From NCBI GenBank assembly GCA_964655775.1, contig CAZZNQ010000041.1, positions 1-34,118 on the forward strand: 34,118 bases of DNA, written 5' to 3'. Under the pieces are notes generated by a model. That model was not told the DNA's origin. It saw only the letters and a list, made by a program, of their open reading frames with translations, and did no database searches. This DNA is from CAZZNQ01 sp964655775. GTDB lineage: Bacteria > Planctomycetota > Brocadiia > SM23-32. The translations under genes were made by a program, and so were the position numbers. Shown here piece after piece: positions 12,492 to 21,466 of the stretch (position 1 is its first letter; each line of letters begins with the position of its first letter).

Positions 12492-14639
12492 TCAGTCGTC
12501 CTCGATGACGATGCCGGACTGGGGTTGGAGTGTCGTTGTCAGTTGCCGGTCGACGGGATTCGGACCGGTGACTCGCACATGGCCGCCGACTTCGCCGTCG
12601 CGGTTGAAGGCCACCGTGCACGTGCCGCCCTGGACGGGAAAGCGGACACCGATCCGCTCGCCGTCATCAACTCCCTCGACGCCGTCGAAGGACTCGAGTC
12701 CCTGGTCGCCGACTCGCAGCACGTTCACGAATACATCACGCTTCCGCTTCGTGCCGGGGCTGACCTCGACGCGCCAGGACCCCGACAGCTCTCGGTGCCG
12801 GCCTTCCTGCGGGTGATTGCTGCCGGCCGACCAGTACTCCTTGCCGGGTCCCCCGACGGTCTCGATTACGCGATCCTCCGGGAACACGGCCCGGCATACG
12901 AGCGCGCCGTCCCCCTGCTGCACGCGGAACCCGTCCTCGGTAACCTGGGGCTCATCCACGCTGTGCAGCAACCAGCGCTTCCCGTAGCCCGGCTCCGCCG
13001 CTGTCACCCGATCGCAAATCACGAAGTAGTCGGGGTATACGAAAACGAACTGGCGCACCGCCTCCTCGCACTTGCGCGGGTCGTAGCAGGCCGTTGCGTC
13101 GGTGGCCGCGTAGGAGTAGACGTCGTTGGTCTCGAAGGCGATCTGCTTTCCCTCGAAGGCATACTGCCCGCCGTCCAACGTTTTGCCCGGCCCGCCCCAT
13201 ATCCTTGCGGGGGTGTCGGCCTCGGCCGGGGCGTCGATCAGGATGGCGTTGTGCGCGACCGTGCGATAGAAATACTCGGTCAGGTGGTCGTTGCGCGCGC
13301 GCGGGCCGTAGGAACCGGAGTCCAGCGCCTGGAAGCCGCCTTTGAAGATGATGAAGTGCCCCTGGTCGTAGTGGCGGTGCTGGTTGACGGACCCGCCGCA
13401 GACGAAAGCGGCATAGGTGTCCTCCGGCGACCAGCCGGACCGCATGAATACCATGCCCATGTTCTCGAAGTTGCGGGCCATGGGCCAGCGCTCGTCCGGG
13501 CCCTGCGGTTCGGGCAGGCTGCCGCAGCGGGTGGTGAAGAACGGCGCCAGCGGCCACCAGAGGGCGTCGTGCTCGGTGCTGCGCAGCAGGTTCTCTCGCA
13601 CCCACATGGCCAGCCGCGCCCGACGCAGGTAGCGGTCGGCGTAGAAGTGCGCTATCTGGAGCATGTGCATATCGAGGAAGCCGTCGCTGAACCGGCCGGC
13701 CGGGCCGCTGTCGGCGAAGCCGTAGCGCCATCCGCCCGGTATGTAGTTCCAGGTGACCCAGTTGGGGAACAGGGACATGTGGTCGTAGCGGTTCTCCAGC
13801 CTGATGCCGGTGGAGGAGTAGAGAGTGTGCATGAAGTTGAACTCCGCCCACGGATACATGCCGAACGCGTAGCCGAGCGCCAGGCTGCCCATGCCGCCGT
13901 CGTCGCCCGCGGCGTGGCTGCGGTAGTCCATCAGCTCCATGTGCTCCTCATAGCCCCGTTTCAGCAGCTCAAGGGCGGCATCGTCCTCGAAGCCGTCGGC
14001 GTGGGTGGCAAGGCCCACGTACCACGCCATGTTCGGCGGGCCGTAGAAACCGGTCCGGATGCCGCCGCGGCTCTGTCCCGGGAACCGCGAGCCGCCCAGG
14101 GCCTCCCGGTAGTGCGTGACGAGCCCGCGCACGACCTCTTCGCGCTCCTCGGGGGTGAGCTGATCGTAAATCCAGTCGTAGGCGGTCATTGCGCAGACAC
14201 GGCTCGCGGAGTACCAGTTGACCGGCTGCCGTTGCGATGATTTGCGATTGTAGAACCGGACCCCTTCCAACACGAGGTGGCGTGCCTTCTCCAGCGCCGA
14301 GCGGTCGGCCTCCATCAGCCACACGAACGCGCACATCTGCGCGTAGCCGCCGTACTTCGGCGTCGATCCGCCCTCCAGACGTTCGCGCGGCATGTCGACC
14401 GAAATGCCGTCCACGGTGCGTTTGATGCGCCCGTAGTAGTCGCGCTCATGGGTGAGCGCGTACTCGCGGACGACGGGCAGAATCTCCGGGTTGAGGAACA
14501 TACGCGGGTGCTCGTCGCGCACGTTGGCCAACCAGTCGCCGGCGGTCGGTTCGTTCATGGTCTCGGCTCCCAGCGTGGTCGATGCCGTTGCGGCGGCGAG
14601 CAGCAGTAGAAGGCTTATGGGTTGGCGCAGCAATCTCAT
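12492..14639 (-). CDS. Secreted heparinase II/III-family protein (polysaccharide lyase-like)
   Basis: The 715-residue protein starts with an export signal (MRLLRQPISLLLLLAAATAS, probable cleavage near residue 24). An alpha/alpha-toroid follows (about 40-370), with Y207 in MAWYVGLATH as a candidate catalytic tyrosine. A beta-sandwich domain follows with HRHYDQGHFIIFKGG, where H421, H423 and H428 are candidate catalytic or metal residues, and the heparinase-type AHNAILID near 465. Family members remove 4-deoxy-uronides from acidic polysaccharides such as heparin or alginate-type chains. The exact substrate cannot be read from sequence, and proteins of this fold are not all active lyases. It is the second gene of a two-gene unit with the paralogous lyase at 14754-16850 and ends at a clear terminator. 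Confidence 0.87.
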   Translation of the reverse strand: MRLLRQPISLLLLLAAATASTTLGAETMNEPTAGDWLANVRDEHPRMFLNPEILPVVREYALTHERDYYGRIKRTVDGISVDMPRERLEGGSTPKYGGYAQMCAFVWLMEADRSALEKARHLVLEGVRFYNRKSSQRQPVNWYSASRVCAMTAYDWIYDQLTPEEREEVVRGLVTHYREALGGSRFPGQSRGGIRTGFYGPPNMAWYVGLATHADGFEDDAALELLKRGYEEHMELMDYRSHAAGDDGGMGSLALGYAFGMYPWAEFNFMHTLYSSTGIRLENRYDHMSLFPNWVTWNYIPGGWRYGFADSGPAGRFSDGFLDMHMLQIAHFYADRYLRRARLAMWVRENLLRSTEHDALWWPLAPFFTTRCGSLPEPQGPDERWPMARNFENMGMVFMRSGWSPEDTYAAFVCGGSVNQHRHYDQGHFIIFKGGFQALDSGSYGPRARNDHLTEYFYRTVAHNAILIDAPAEADTPARIWGGPGKTLDGGQYAFEGKQIAFETNDVYSYAATDATACYDPRKCEEAVRQFVFVYPDYFVICDRVTAAEPGYGKRWLLHSVDEPQVTEDGFRVQQGDGALVCRAVFPEDRVIETVGGPGKEYWSAGSNHPQEGRHRELSGSWRVEVSPGTKRKRDVFVNVLRVGDQGLESFDGVEGVDDGERIGVRFPVQGGTCTVAFNRDGEVGGHVRVTGPNPVDRQLTTTLQPQSGIVIEDD

Positions 14640-14711
14640 CGGCTTCCTCCTCGGTCAGGCAGAAACGCGCCGGAGTTGGTCCGGCGGTCGGATGCGACAT
14701 GTACATGAAAC

Positions 14712-14743
14712 GGGGGAGGGCGGTTGGGTGCCGCCGCTCCCCC
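14712..14743 (-). terminator. Strong hairpin between the two lyase genes (attenuator or weak terminator)
   Basis: GGGGGAG-GGCGG (14712-14723) and CCGCC-(G)-CTCCCCC (14731-14743) form a 12-bp stem with one bulged base and a 7-base loop. On the minus strand only GTTTCATG follows, so termination is probably partial. It may set the ratio of the two lyases or protect the upstream transcript. Confidence 0.6.
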
Positions 14744-14753
14744 GGACAGAATC

Positions 14754-16850
14754 TCAGAGGGGCTTCTCGACCTTGTCCGACGCCCCCACCTCGATGCGGC
14801 CCTTCAGGGTCGCCGGGGTCGGCCGGTCGGGCGAAAGCTGCCAGGTCCAGGTGTCGTTGATGCCCGCGCCGGTGACCGTTACCATCGCCGACCCCGCGCC
14901 CTGGGGCGTCAGCTTCACGCGCAGGTCGCCTTTCTTCCAGGGATTGAACACGGCGGCCATCCGGAGCGCCGGGGCGGTGGCCTTTGCCTGAACCTGCTGC
15001 AGGTTCATCGACTCACCGCGTCGGTCAGCGGTCGAGATACCGATCTCCGCCGCAAGTTCTGCATCGGCAACAACCTGGAACTCGCAGCTCGCGTTGTTCC
15101 GGGCCAGACTGTAGACTCCCGCCGCAGCGTCGACGGCGGACAGCTTGGACGCCTGCATCAACCAGGTGACTTCCACCGGCTGCGGAGCGCGGATGTCGTC
15201 CAGCACCAGCACGTACTCGCCGCCGACCCAGATGACGGCCCGACGGTACCGATCCAGGGCCTCGTACGCGCCGCCGGCCTCGGCCTCGGCTACTAGCACG
15301 TTGCCGTCCTGCTTCCAGGTGGTCACCCAGCCCATGTCCCTCATGTCGCCGACCGGCTGCGTCCAATGATGTCCTTCGCCGATCTGGCCCTCGCCGTTCA
15401 CCAGGATGGTGTTGTGCGAGCTGGTGACCTTGTTGTAGGCGTACCCGTCGTCGCAGGCCAGCACCTCGCCGTCGGCGTAAAGCTGGAACATGTTCGCGTC
15501 GGGATCGTCATGCGCGACGTTGATGTACTGCAGTTGGTCGCCGTCGGCGTATTCGTGGCGGTACTCGTTCAACCGGAAACCGCCGTACGGCCCGCACTTG
15601 AGCATCACGCCCACGTCGTTCTTGCCCCATCCCTCGCGCGCAAAGACGAGGCCCAGGTCCTCGAACATTCGGGTTTTGGGCAGCTCGTGGTAGTCGCCGA
15701 CCGGCGCGGTTGGATCGAACCAGACCAGCGACAGCCAGCCCAGCCAGTAGGCGCCGGGGTTGCTGCTCGCCTGTTCGATCAGTCCGGATAGGCCGTCGGC
15801 CAGACGGTTATGGCATGCGGCCAGGTAGAGGTAGTTGCTGTAGCTGCCCATGCCGCCGCAGTCGCCGAAGCAGAACACGTCCTCCAGGCCCGGCGTCAGG
15901 GTATGCATGCGGAAGCTGACGTTTTCGCGCACGAACGGTATGTCCAGGAAGTCGGTTCCCAGGCAGCGGTCCGCGGCGTCCAAGGCCAGCAGCAGGTGCG
16001 TGCCGCCGAAGATCATGTAGGACGGACTCTCGTGGCTTGTGCCGTCCTCAGGCAGCCAGTTGGTGACGAACTCCAGTTCTTCCTTCGTCTTCGACAGCAG
16101 CCACTCGTAGCCCGGCCCGTCGCCGGCGACGGCCAGAATGCAGAGCGTCAGGCCGGCGTTACGGTGCCAGCGGTGGTTGTTCTGCGGGTCATTGCGCCAG
16201 TAGCCCATGCTGCCGCCCCGGCCCAGGTGCCCCAGGTAGTACATGCGACGCGCCTGGAGGAGCAGTTTCTTCCGGTATGCCTCGCGGAACTGGGGGTCGA
16301 GGTCGTTGTACAGGATGTCGTAGGTGAGGGCAGCACCGATCATGACGTTCGCGGCGCCCATACCGCTATCCTGCTCGCCGCCCAGTTCCCAGTGGGGTAG
16401 TTCCAGGAACAGCTTCATGTAGCCGAGCGCCTTCTCGAACGACCTCCTGTCGCCCGTGATGGCGTAGTGGAGTGCCGCCGTGGGGGAGCGCCATAGACCT
16501 TCGCGCTGGGCGTTGGTGGCGTTCGTGAGGAACGCGCTGCCGTCCGCGGGCGGATTGCTTGCCTGGAGGTAGCTGTTGAGCTGCTCCATGAAGCCGTTGC
16601 TCTGGTCGCGGGCCAGTCGCCGGATAGCGGGCAGCTCCTCGGCGGTGAACAGCAGCCTCGGGTGCCGGCCCTGAACGGCGGCAGTCAACTCGACCTTCTG
16701 CTCCGGCTGGGGATCGGTCGCGGGGAGTTCGTCGTCCAGCGGCTTCGGCTCGGGCAAGGCACGAGCCGGGCGGCGCGCTGCGGCGCGGGCGGCCGGCGAT
16801 AGGGCAAATACCAGACTGACCAGGCACACAAGAAGCAGCATTCGCTTCAT
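14754..16850 (-). CDS. Secreted heparinase II/III-like protein
   Basis: The 698-residue protein begins MKRMLLLVCLVSLVFALSP, a typical signal peptide with likely cleavage after ARA (about 28), then a Pro-rich linker. The toroid domain starts at GRHPRLLFTAEELPAIRRL (near 64) and includes NNHRWHRNAGL and GTSHESPSY. The beta-sandwich has EYRHEYADGDQLQ with H432 and SSHNTILVNGEGQ, both in the positions used by heparinase-like lyases. It has the same layout as the downstream gene but the sequences are clearly diverged, so the two probably act on different linkages of one polymer. GGAGG lies seven bases before the ATG at 16850; an upstream in-frame extension lacks signal-peptide character. Promoter at 16965-16992. 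Confidence 0.86.
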   Translation of the reverse strand: MKRMLLLVCLVSLVFALSPAARAAARRPARALPEPKPLDDELPATDPQPEQKVELTAAVQGRHPRLLFTAEELPAIRRLARDQSNGFMEQLNSYLQASNPPADGSAFLTNATNAQREGLWRSPTAALHYAITGDRRSFEKALGYMKLFLELPHWELGGEQDSGMGAANVMIGAALTYDILYNDLDPQFREAYRKKLLLQARRMYYLGHLGRGGSMGYWRNDPQNNHRWHRNAGLTLCILAVAGDGPGYEWLLSKTKEELEFVTNWLPEDGTSHESPSYMIFGGTHLLLALDAADRCLGTDFLDIPFVRENVSFRMHTLTPGLEDVFCFGDCGGMGSYSNYLYLAACHNRLADGLSGLIEQASSNPGAYWLGWLSLVWFDPTAPVGDYHELPKTRMFEDLGLVFAREGWGKNDVGVMLKCGPYGGFRLNEYRHEYADGDQLQYINVAHDDPDANMFQLYADGEVLACDDGYAYNKVTSSHNTILVNGEGQIGEGHHWTQPVGDMRDMGWVTTWKQDGNVLVAEAEAGGAYEALDRYRRAVIWVGGEYVLVLDDIRAPQPVEVTWLMQASKLSAVDAAAGVYSLARNNASCEFQVVADAELAAEIGISTADRRGESMNLQQVQAKATAPALRMAAVFNPWKKGDLRVKLTPQGAGSAMVTVTGAGINDTWTWQLSPDRPTPATLKGRIEVGASDKVEKPL

Positions 16851-16964
16851 GGAAGGACCTCCGACCAGGAACCTGAAGGGGGGAACGGTGAACGTGCGTT
16901 TCGGTGGGGCGGACTCCACATCACAATAGCAGTCAAGCGGAAGCGACAGACGCCTACATAACCG

Positions 16965-16992
16965 ATTATAGGGGGTGCAGATCGGGCGTCAA
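16965..16992 (-). promoter_or_regulatory. Promoter of the two-lyase operon
   Basis: TTGACG (16987-16992) and a perfect TATAAT (16965-16970) are 16 bases apart on the minus strand. The leader is about 110 bases. It lies just after the stop of the upstream fusion gene, so the lyases can be expressed independently. Confidence 0.75.
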
Positions 16993-17014
16993 CGCGCGGT
17001 GCGGAATCCCCGTT

Positions 17015-19651
17015 CTATTCCCTTCGCTTAGGCCGTATCCCGCAGGTGGGGCAGACGTCCCGCAGCATCTCCCGCCGTACGTTGTAAAGATCGATGGCCT
17101 TCACCAGCGTCGCCTCCGCCTCGGCGACCTTGCCCAGGCGGCGAATGCCGCGTCGGTCCAGTTCCTCGGCAAGGCCGGAGGCCGGCACGGGGCAGACGCC
17201 GTCTCGCCAGGCCAGCGCTTTCACCTCGCGCACCCGGCCGTCTTCGTCGACGACCTTCTCGGTCTTGCCCCATTGATCGATGCACCCGCACGGTAGCGAG
17301 ACCTCGGCGACGTGGTAGGCGGTGCTGTAAATCTGTTTTACGCCAAGGCATAGGATGCAGCCCCCTGTGTGAATCAGGCGGCCGATGGGGCTGTCGTCGC
17401 TGAAAACGCCCGCCTCCAGGTGACCCTCGCAATACTCGGCGGCTTTCGGCCCGATGGCCGTCACGGCGTGGGTGGGATGCAGGCTGCGCACGGCCTCGGG
17501 CCGCCGCCAGGCTGCATCGGGGATGGCGCCGTTGGTTGTGGGCGTTGCCAGCGGGTTGAAGACCGTAACGCGCCCGTGGTTGAACGACGGGAACATGACA
17601 GTGCCCTTCCCGCCGACCGACCCCAGCAGCGCGTCGAGCACCGTCTCCGCGCCCCCCTGCACGTGTCCTATAGCGGAGAGCGAGCTATGCACTATGAGGT
17701 CCATGCCCGGTTTGACGCCCAGCGCACGCAGGTCTTTCACGAGGCGTCTCTTAGTCACAGAATCCTGTGGGCGAACCAGTTCCACGTAGTCGAGGTTCGC
17801 ATGTGCCTGGAAGAACTCGGCGACCTCCCGGGCGGAAGGCTCCTTGCCCGTCTCGCAGGTGATCATCTCGGCGATCTCGCCCAGGTTGCGTCGCGCGTCC
17901 GCCCAGTAGAGCGCCCAGACCTTCAGTTTCGAGTCGGAGATGCGTTCGGCGGTGCACGCCTCCATGTTCTCGGCGGTGGGGGTGAGCAGAGCCTTGCGGC
18001 GGGGCACGCGCTTCTCCTCGGCGCTCAGTCTGCGCCGTGACGACCGTTCCCGACCGGCCAGTTCCTCGGCGGCCCGGCGGACGTCCTCCCGGCAGTCTTC
18101 CATGTGCGAGAGTATCTCATCGCGCGTACCGCCCCAACTCCAGCGTTCCAGACGCTCCAGGCATACTCGGTGCAGCTCGCTCCAGTATTCGGCTTCGCTG
18201 CATGCGACGGGGTTGTCCTTGCGGCCGCGCATGTAGCGCACGGTCCAGTGTGTCTCGGCGCTCGCCAACTCCAGCATCTCGGGGGTGGCGGCGTCGGCCA
18301 GGTAGTAAAGGTATGCAGCCGTGGCGGTTGCGCAGGTCTCCAGGCCCTCCGCGCAGAGCATTTCCAACGTGTCGGCGCTGCTGTGATAGGCGTTGAAGCC
18401 ACTCTTGCCGCGCTTGCGGTGCGTGGTCAGCCAGGGACAGGGATAGCCGTACTTGGGATCGCCGATAAGGGTGTCCAGAGTGGCCACGAACGGCTCCACG
18501 CACAGCCGGTAACCGGGATTCGCGACGGCCAGGGTCGCTTTCAGAATCGAAGCCCCGACTCGGTCGACGAAGCCCGCCGACATCGGCACGGTGCGGTGCC
18601 ACTCGGTGCGCCCGTCGCAGATCTCCGGCCTGGCGCCGACCGAGTCCACGCAGACCCCCGCCAGCGGCGGCTGCAGCCGCCGGGTGTGCTTTAGGTAGTG
18701 GAAGAACCCGTAGCATTCGTAGCCGTGGAGCAGGCGGATGCTGCGGCGGGGGCGCGGTATGGCGCCGTCGGCGATCAATCGCTCGAGGACGTTTGCCACC
18801 TCGATGCAGACCGCGCAGCCCGACGCGTTGTCGTGCGCCCCGGGTTCGGCGCTGTGCGCTATGGCCCACACCTCGTCCTGCGGGTCGTCGCGTCCCCGCA
18901 CGATTCCGCTGACCACGTCGTGCGAGCCGACGTACTTGCGGACATCGACGTCGAACCTGAGTGTAAGAGGTCCTTGCTCCTCCGCCAGCGCGCGCAGCTT
19001 TTTGCCCTGGTTGGCCGAGAGCGCCAGGCCGACCAACCGCGCCGACGCGTAGGGCAGGGGAATGGCCCCCCAGCCGAACTTGCACCACGCGACGGCGTCC
19101 GGGAACTCGGGGACCGCCTGATCGCTTATCACCGCAACCGCTCCGCCCTCGACAGCCTGGCGCAGGATGTTGCGGGGATTCATGCTTGTGAGGAGCACCT
19201 TGCCCGCCAGCCGCCGGCGTCCGAGCTTCTCCAACTCGTCTTTGCTGTCGGCGATGACCATCTGCGCCGTCAGGCCCCCGCGCGGGGTGGAGGCGCTCCA
19301 CTGGACCACGTGCCAGGGACTCTCAGCGTAGTCCAGGAGTTTGCGTCGCACCGGGGCGACGACCTCCGCCGTGGCGGCGACTATGTCCTCGGCCTCGGGG
19401 ATGATCCAACGGCCCGAACCGGTCCGGCCGCCGGTCCGAGCGACGTGGACCTCCGTCTCGGCTCCGGCGGCTTCGTAGGCAGTCACCAGGGCTCTCGTCG
19501 TCTCGTGAAAACGGTCGAAGGAGTTCCAACGGTCGGTTTCGACTATCCTCGCGACCATTTCCATCATCCTGCGGCCGTCCGCGGCCTTGAGGATCAGGGG
19601 CAGCGTCGTTGCGTTCAGTTTCCGGATGGAAGTCGGTTCTTTCCTGTACAT
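17015..19651 (-). CDS. Fusion: M28-like zinc aminopeptidase + winged-helix-like segment + AAC(3)-family acetyltransferase
   Basis: The 878-residue protein joins two enzyme types. Residues 1 to about 520 look like an M28/DUF4910-type peptidase. H266, D274 (in HDNASG), E312 (in HGYE), D336 and H423 (in YHSSADT) sit in the order of the M28 zinc ligands, and a PA-like insertion (around 130-200) precedes them. Residues about 575-628 look like the winged helix found after such peptidases. Residues about 630-878 match aminoglycoside 3-N-acetyltransferases: LIVHSSLSAIGHVQGG, MFPSF, RSLHPTHAVTAIGPKAAEY, DDSPIGRL and YHVAE. A pair CPTCG lies near the C-terminus. No signal peptide is seen, so it is probably cytoplasmic. 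It may remove one acyl or aminoacyl group and add an acetyl group to the same amine-bearing compound; this is inference. The ATG at 19651 has GGAG nine bases upstream. Confidence 0.85.
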   Translation of the reverse strand: MYRKEPTSIRKLNATTLPLILKAADGRRMMEMVARIVETDRWNSFDRFHETTRALVTAYEAAGAETEVHVARTGGRTGSGRWIIPEAEDIVAATAEVVAPVRRKLLDYAESPWHVVQWSASTPRGGLTAQMVIADSKDELEKLGRRRLAGKVLLTSMNPRNILRQAVEGGAVAVISDQAVPEFPDAVAWCKFGWGAIPLPYASARLVGLALSANQGKKLRALAEEQGPLTLRFDVDVRKYVGSHDVVSGIVRGRDDPQDEVWAIAHSAEPGAHDNASGCAVCIEVANVLERLIADGAIPRPRRSIRLLHGYECYGFFHYLKHTRRLQPPLAGVCVDSVGARPEICDGRTEWHRTVPMSAGFVDRVGASILKATLAVANPGYRLCVEPFVATLDTLIGDPKYGYPCPWLTTHRKRGKSGFNAYHSSADTLEMLCAEGLETCATATAAYLYYLADAATPEMLELASAETHWTVRYMRGRKDNPVACSEAEYWSELHRVCLERLERWSWGGTRDEILSHMEDCREDVRRAAEELAGRERSSRRRLSAEEKRVPRRKALLTPTAENMEACTAERISDSKLKVWALYWADARRNLGEIAEMITCETGKEPSAREVAEFFQAHANLDYVELVRPQDSVTKRRLVKDLRALGVKPGMDLIVHSSLSAIGHVQGGAETVLDALLGSVGGKGTVMFPSFNHGRVTVFNPLATPTTNGAIPDAAWRRPEAVRSLHPTHAVTAIGPKAAEYCEGHLEAGVFSDDSPIGRLIHTGGCILCLGVKQIYSTAYHVAEVSLPCGCIDQWGKTEKVVDEDGRVREVKALAWRDGVCPVPASGLAEELDRRGIRRLGKVAEAEATLVKAIDLYNVRREMLRDVCPTCGIRPKRRE

Positions 19652-19698
19652 CGCGTCAACTCCAGGAGTCTTGCTTCGGTGACAGCGCGACCCCACGA

Positions 19699-19726
19699 AT
19701 GATACGCCAATCGCGCCCAAACGCAA
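19699..19726 (-). promoter_or_regulatory. Possible promoter of the M28/AAC(3) fusion gene
   Basis: TTGCGT (19721-19726) and TATCAT (19699-19704) are 16 bases apart on the minus strand. The -10 box is good and the -35 box is weak. Confidence 0.45.
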
Positions 19727-19776
19727 GGCGCTCCTCGTCGTTCCGGCCTGCGGATCGCATGGTGCCCGCCTGGCCT

Positions 19777-19804
19777 TTGCCCCAGCGGTGCCTTGGCTTA
19801 TCAT
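19777..19804 (+). promoter_or_regulatory. Promoter of the class I methyltransferase gene
   Basis: TTGCCC (19777-19782) and TATCAT (19799-19804) are 16 bases apart, about 33 bases before the ATG at 19837. Confidence 0.55.
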
Positions 19805-19836
19805 GTACCCGGTTGAGGCGACAGAAGGGCAGTGAC

Positions 19837-20604
19837 ATGGATGATCTGGAAGGCGTCCGCAGCGAGTTCGGCAGGCAGGCCGAGCACATCGCATCGGCTC
19901 CGGCCTTCAACGAAAAGAGCACGATCGAGCGGATCGTTCGTGCCGTCGCCTGCGAACTGGGAACAGAGGTGCTGGATGTCGGCTGCGGACCGGGGATCGT
20001 GGCGTCCGCGCTGGCGCCGCTGGCCGGCCGCCTGACGGCGGTGGATGCCACGCCGCAGATGGTGGAGCATACGCGCGAACGATGCCGTAAGGCGGGATTC
20101 GACAACGTGCAGCCCCTCCTGGCCCGGGCAGAGGAGCTGCCCTTCGGCGAGGGAGCGTTCGATCTGGTCGTCAGCCGTTTGTTGCTGCACCACCTTGCGG
20201 ACGCGCGGCCCGCCCTGTGGGAGATGCGGCGTGTGCTCCGGCCCGGCGGGCGGGCCGTGATCGCCGATCTGGTCTGCTCCGAGAGCCCCGAGGAGGCGGA
20301 ACTGCAGAATGCGCTGGAGATCCTCCGTGATCCGTCCCATGCGCGGACGCGACCGCCATCGGAGGTAGGCGCGTTGGTGGTGGGAGCCGGCTTCCGAGTG
20401 GTTTGGACGGAGCACTGGGAGCAACCGCGCGAGTTCGGGGAGTGGCTGGACATAACGGGCGCCCCCGCCCGCCGGGCGCCGTTGCTGACAATCATGCGGA
20501 ACCTGGTCCGGGCCGGCCTGGACGCAGGGATGGGGCTGCGCTGCAAAGGGCGCACGGTGCGGTTCACGCATCGCTGGCTGCTGCTGGTGCTGGAGCCCGC
20601 CTGA
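19837..20604 (+). CDS. Class I SAM-dependent methyltransferase (UbiE/Methyltransf_11 type)
   Basis: A 255-residue protein with the complete class I signature: VLDVGCGPGIVAS (motif I, about residues 46-58), LTAVDATPQMVEHTRE (motif II), ARAEELPFGEGAFDLVVSR (motifs III and IV) and LRPGGRAVIADL (motif post-IV). The methyl acceptor is unknown; the order of motifs is that of UbiE-like and small-molecule methyltransferases. It starts at ATG 19837 behind AAGGGC and its own promoter. It is divergent from the fusion gene and converges with the next methyltransferase-fold gene, leaving only five bases between the stops. Confidence 0.88.
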   Translation: MDDLEGVRSEFGRQAEHIASAPAFNEKSTIERIVRAVACELGTEVLDVGCGPGIVASALAPLAGRLTAVDATPQMVEHTRERCRKAGFDNVQPLLARAEELPFGEGAFDLVVSRLLLHHLADARPALWEMRRVLRPGGRAVIADLVCSESPEEAELQNALEILRDPSHARTRPPSEVGALVVGAGFRVVWTEHWEQPREFGEWLDITGAPARRAPLLTIMRNLVRAGLDAGMGLRCKGRTVRFTHRWLLLVLEPA

Positions 20605-20609
20605 CCGGC

Positions 20610-21251
20610 TCAGCGGGGCCGCGTCCAGACGGCGGTCTTCCGAAGCGGGCTGCGCATCCAGGTGCACTCCCAGCCCTTGACCCGGCGCAGGAACTCCTTC
20701 CATTCGCCGTTGGCCCGGCCGGTCTCGGTAAAGGGCTCGCCATTGTGGCCGGGCTTCACGTATCGCTGGGCGTCGTCGAGCACCAGCAGCCCGCCCGGCC
20801 GGATCTTGGGGGCGATGGCGTTCGCGCAGTGCTCGCGCAAGCGGCCGTCCACCAGGCAGAAGTCGAGGGACTCGTCCTCGAACTGGTCGGCCACCGTCAC
20901 GTAGGGCGACCGGCTGGGATCGGCGGTGAAGATGTCGCGCAACAGGCACTCCACCTCCCAGTCGTGCCGCGAGCGGATCTGCTCTTGGACCCATTCGTGC
21001 CATCCCGGGTCGTGCTCGACGGTCACCAGCGAGCCGAGGCGTTCGGCGAACCAGAACGTGCTGTAGCCTGAGCCCCATTCAAGGCCGGCGTGTTTGGGGC
21101 CGAGGCGGCGGTCCAGCAGTTTCACTGCGCCGGGTGCGAGCAAGGGCCGATTGCGGCGTTGCCTGCGGCGGTAGAACCAGAGACGCATCCGGCCGTGGAT
21201 GCGCTTGGGTGAAAACCAATCGGCAATGCGTCGAGCGAGCGGGGAATCCAT
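20610..21251 (-). CDS. Methyltransferase-fold protein, class I (acceptor unknown)
   Basis: A 213-residue protein. The SAM-site-like segment is LEWGSGYSTFWFAERLGSLVTVEHD (residues about 57-81), in which E-x-G-S-G replaces the usual D-x-G-x-G. An LDFCLVDGR strand and an IRPGGLLVLDDAQRY strand follow, the layout seen in FkbM- and TylF-like methyltransferases. The N-terminal 40 residues are basic and aromatic (FYRRRQRRNR), possibly a membrane- or RNA-contacting patch. I see no strong Shine-Dalgarno sequence before the ATG at 21251. An AT-rich -10-like box on this strand (21399-21404) overlaps the promoter of the divergent glycosidase gene. Confidence 0.75.
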   Translation of the reverse strand: MDSPLARRIADWFSPKRIHGRMRLWFYRRRQRRNRPLLAPGAVKLLDRRLGPKHAGLEWGSGYSTFWFAERLGSLVTVEHDPGWHEWVQEQIRSRHDWEVECLLRDIFTADPSRSPYVTVADQFEDESLDFCLVDGRLREHCANAIAPKIRPGGLLVLDDAQRYVKPGHNGEPFTETGRANGEWKEFLRRVKGWECTWMRSPLRKTAVWTRPR

Positions 21252-21373
21252 GCGTCAATTCTGTTCGGCAGAGACCTGAGGCGGGACCCGGACACGCAAT
21301 CATCTCACAGGGCGCGTTCGCACGGGCAGCTTCCGGATGGCCGGATTCGTCCGGAGCCCCACGCCACAATTCG

Positions 21374-21403
21374 TCGAAAACCATGCGTCCTGATCCTTAT
21401 AAT
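21374..21403 (+). promoter_or_regulatory. Promoter of the phosphodiester glycosidase gene
   Basis: TCGAAA (21374-21379) and a perfect TATAAT (21398-21403) are 18 bases apart. The AT-rich box also reads TATTAT on the opposite strand, so it may act in both directions. Confidence 0.55.
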
Positions 21404-21466
21404 AGGCACCGTGGTCCCGTGGTGTCAACTTCGTTGGACGTTCCGCGTTCGGCAGGGGGGTAAACG

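Noticed and set aside
12345..14240. Long open frame (631 codons) on the plus strand opposite the lyase gene
   Set aside because: It is the complement of a well-recognised heparinase-like gene. Its translation is low in complexity and rich in Arg, Ala, Gly and His with no family motif, as expected for antisense frames in GC-rich DNA.
17015..19651. Two separate genes instead of an M28/AAC(3) fusion
   Set aside because: The frame is continuous across the junction. I found no stop, and the linker contains a winged-helix-like segment also present in the paralog, so a single gene is favoured. An internal start for the AAC(3) part cannot be excluded.
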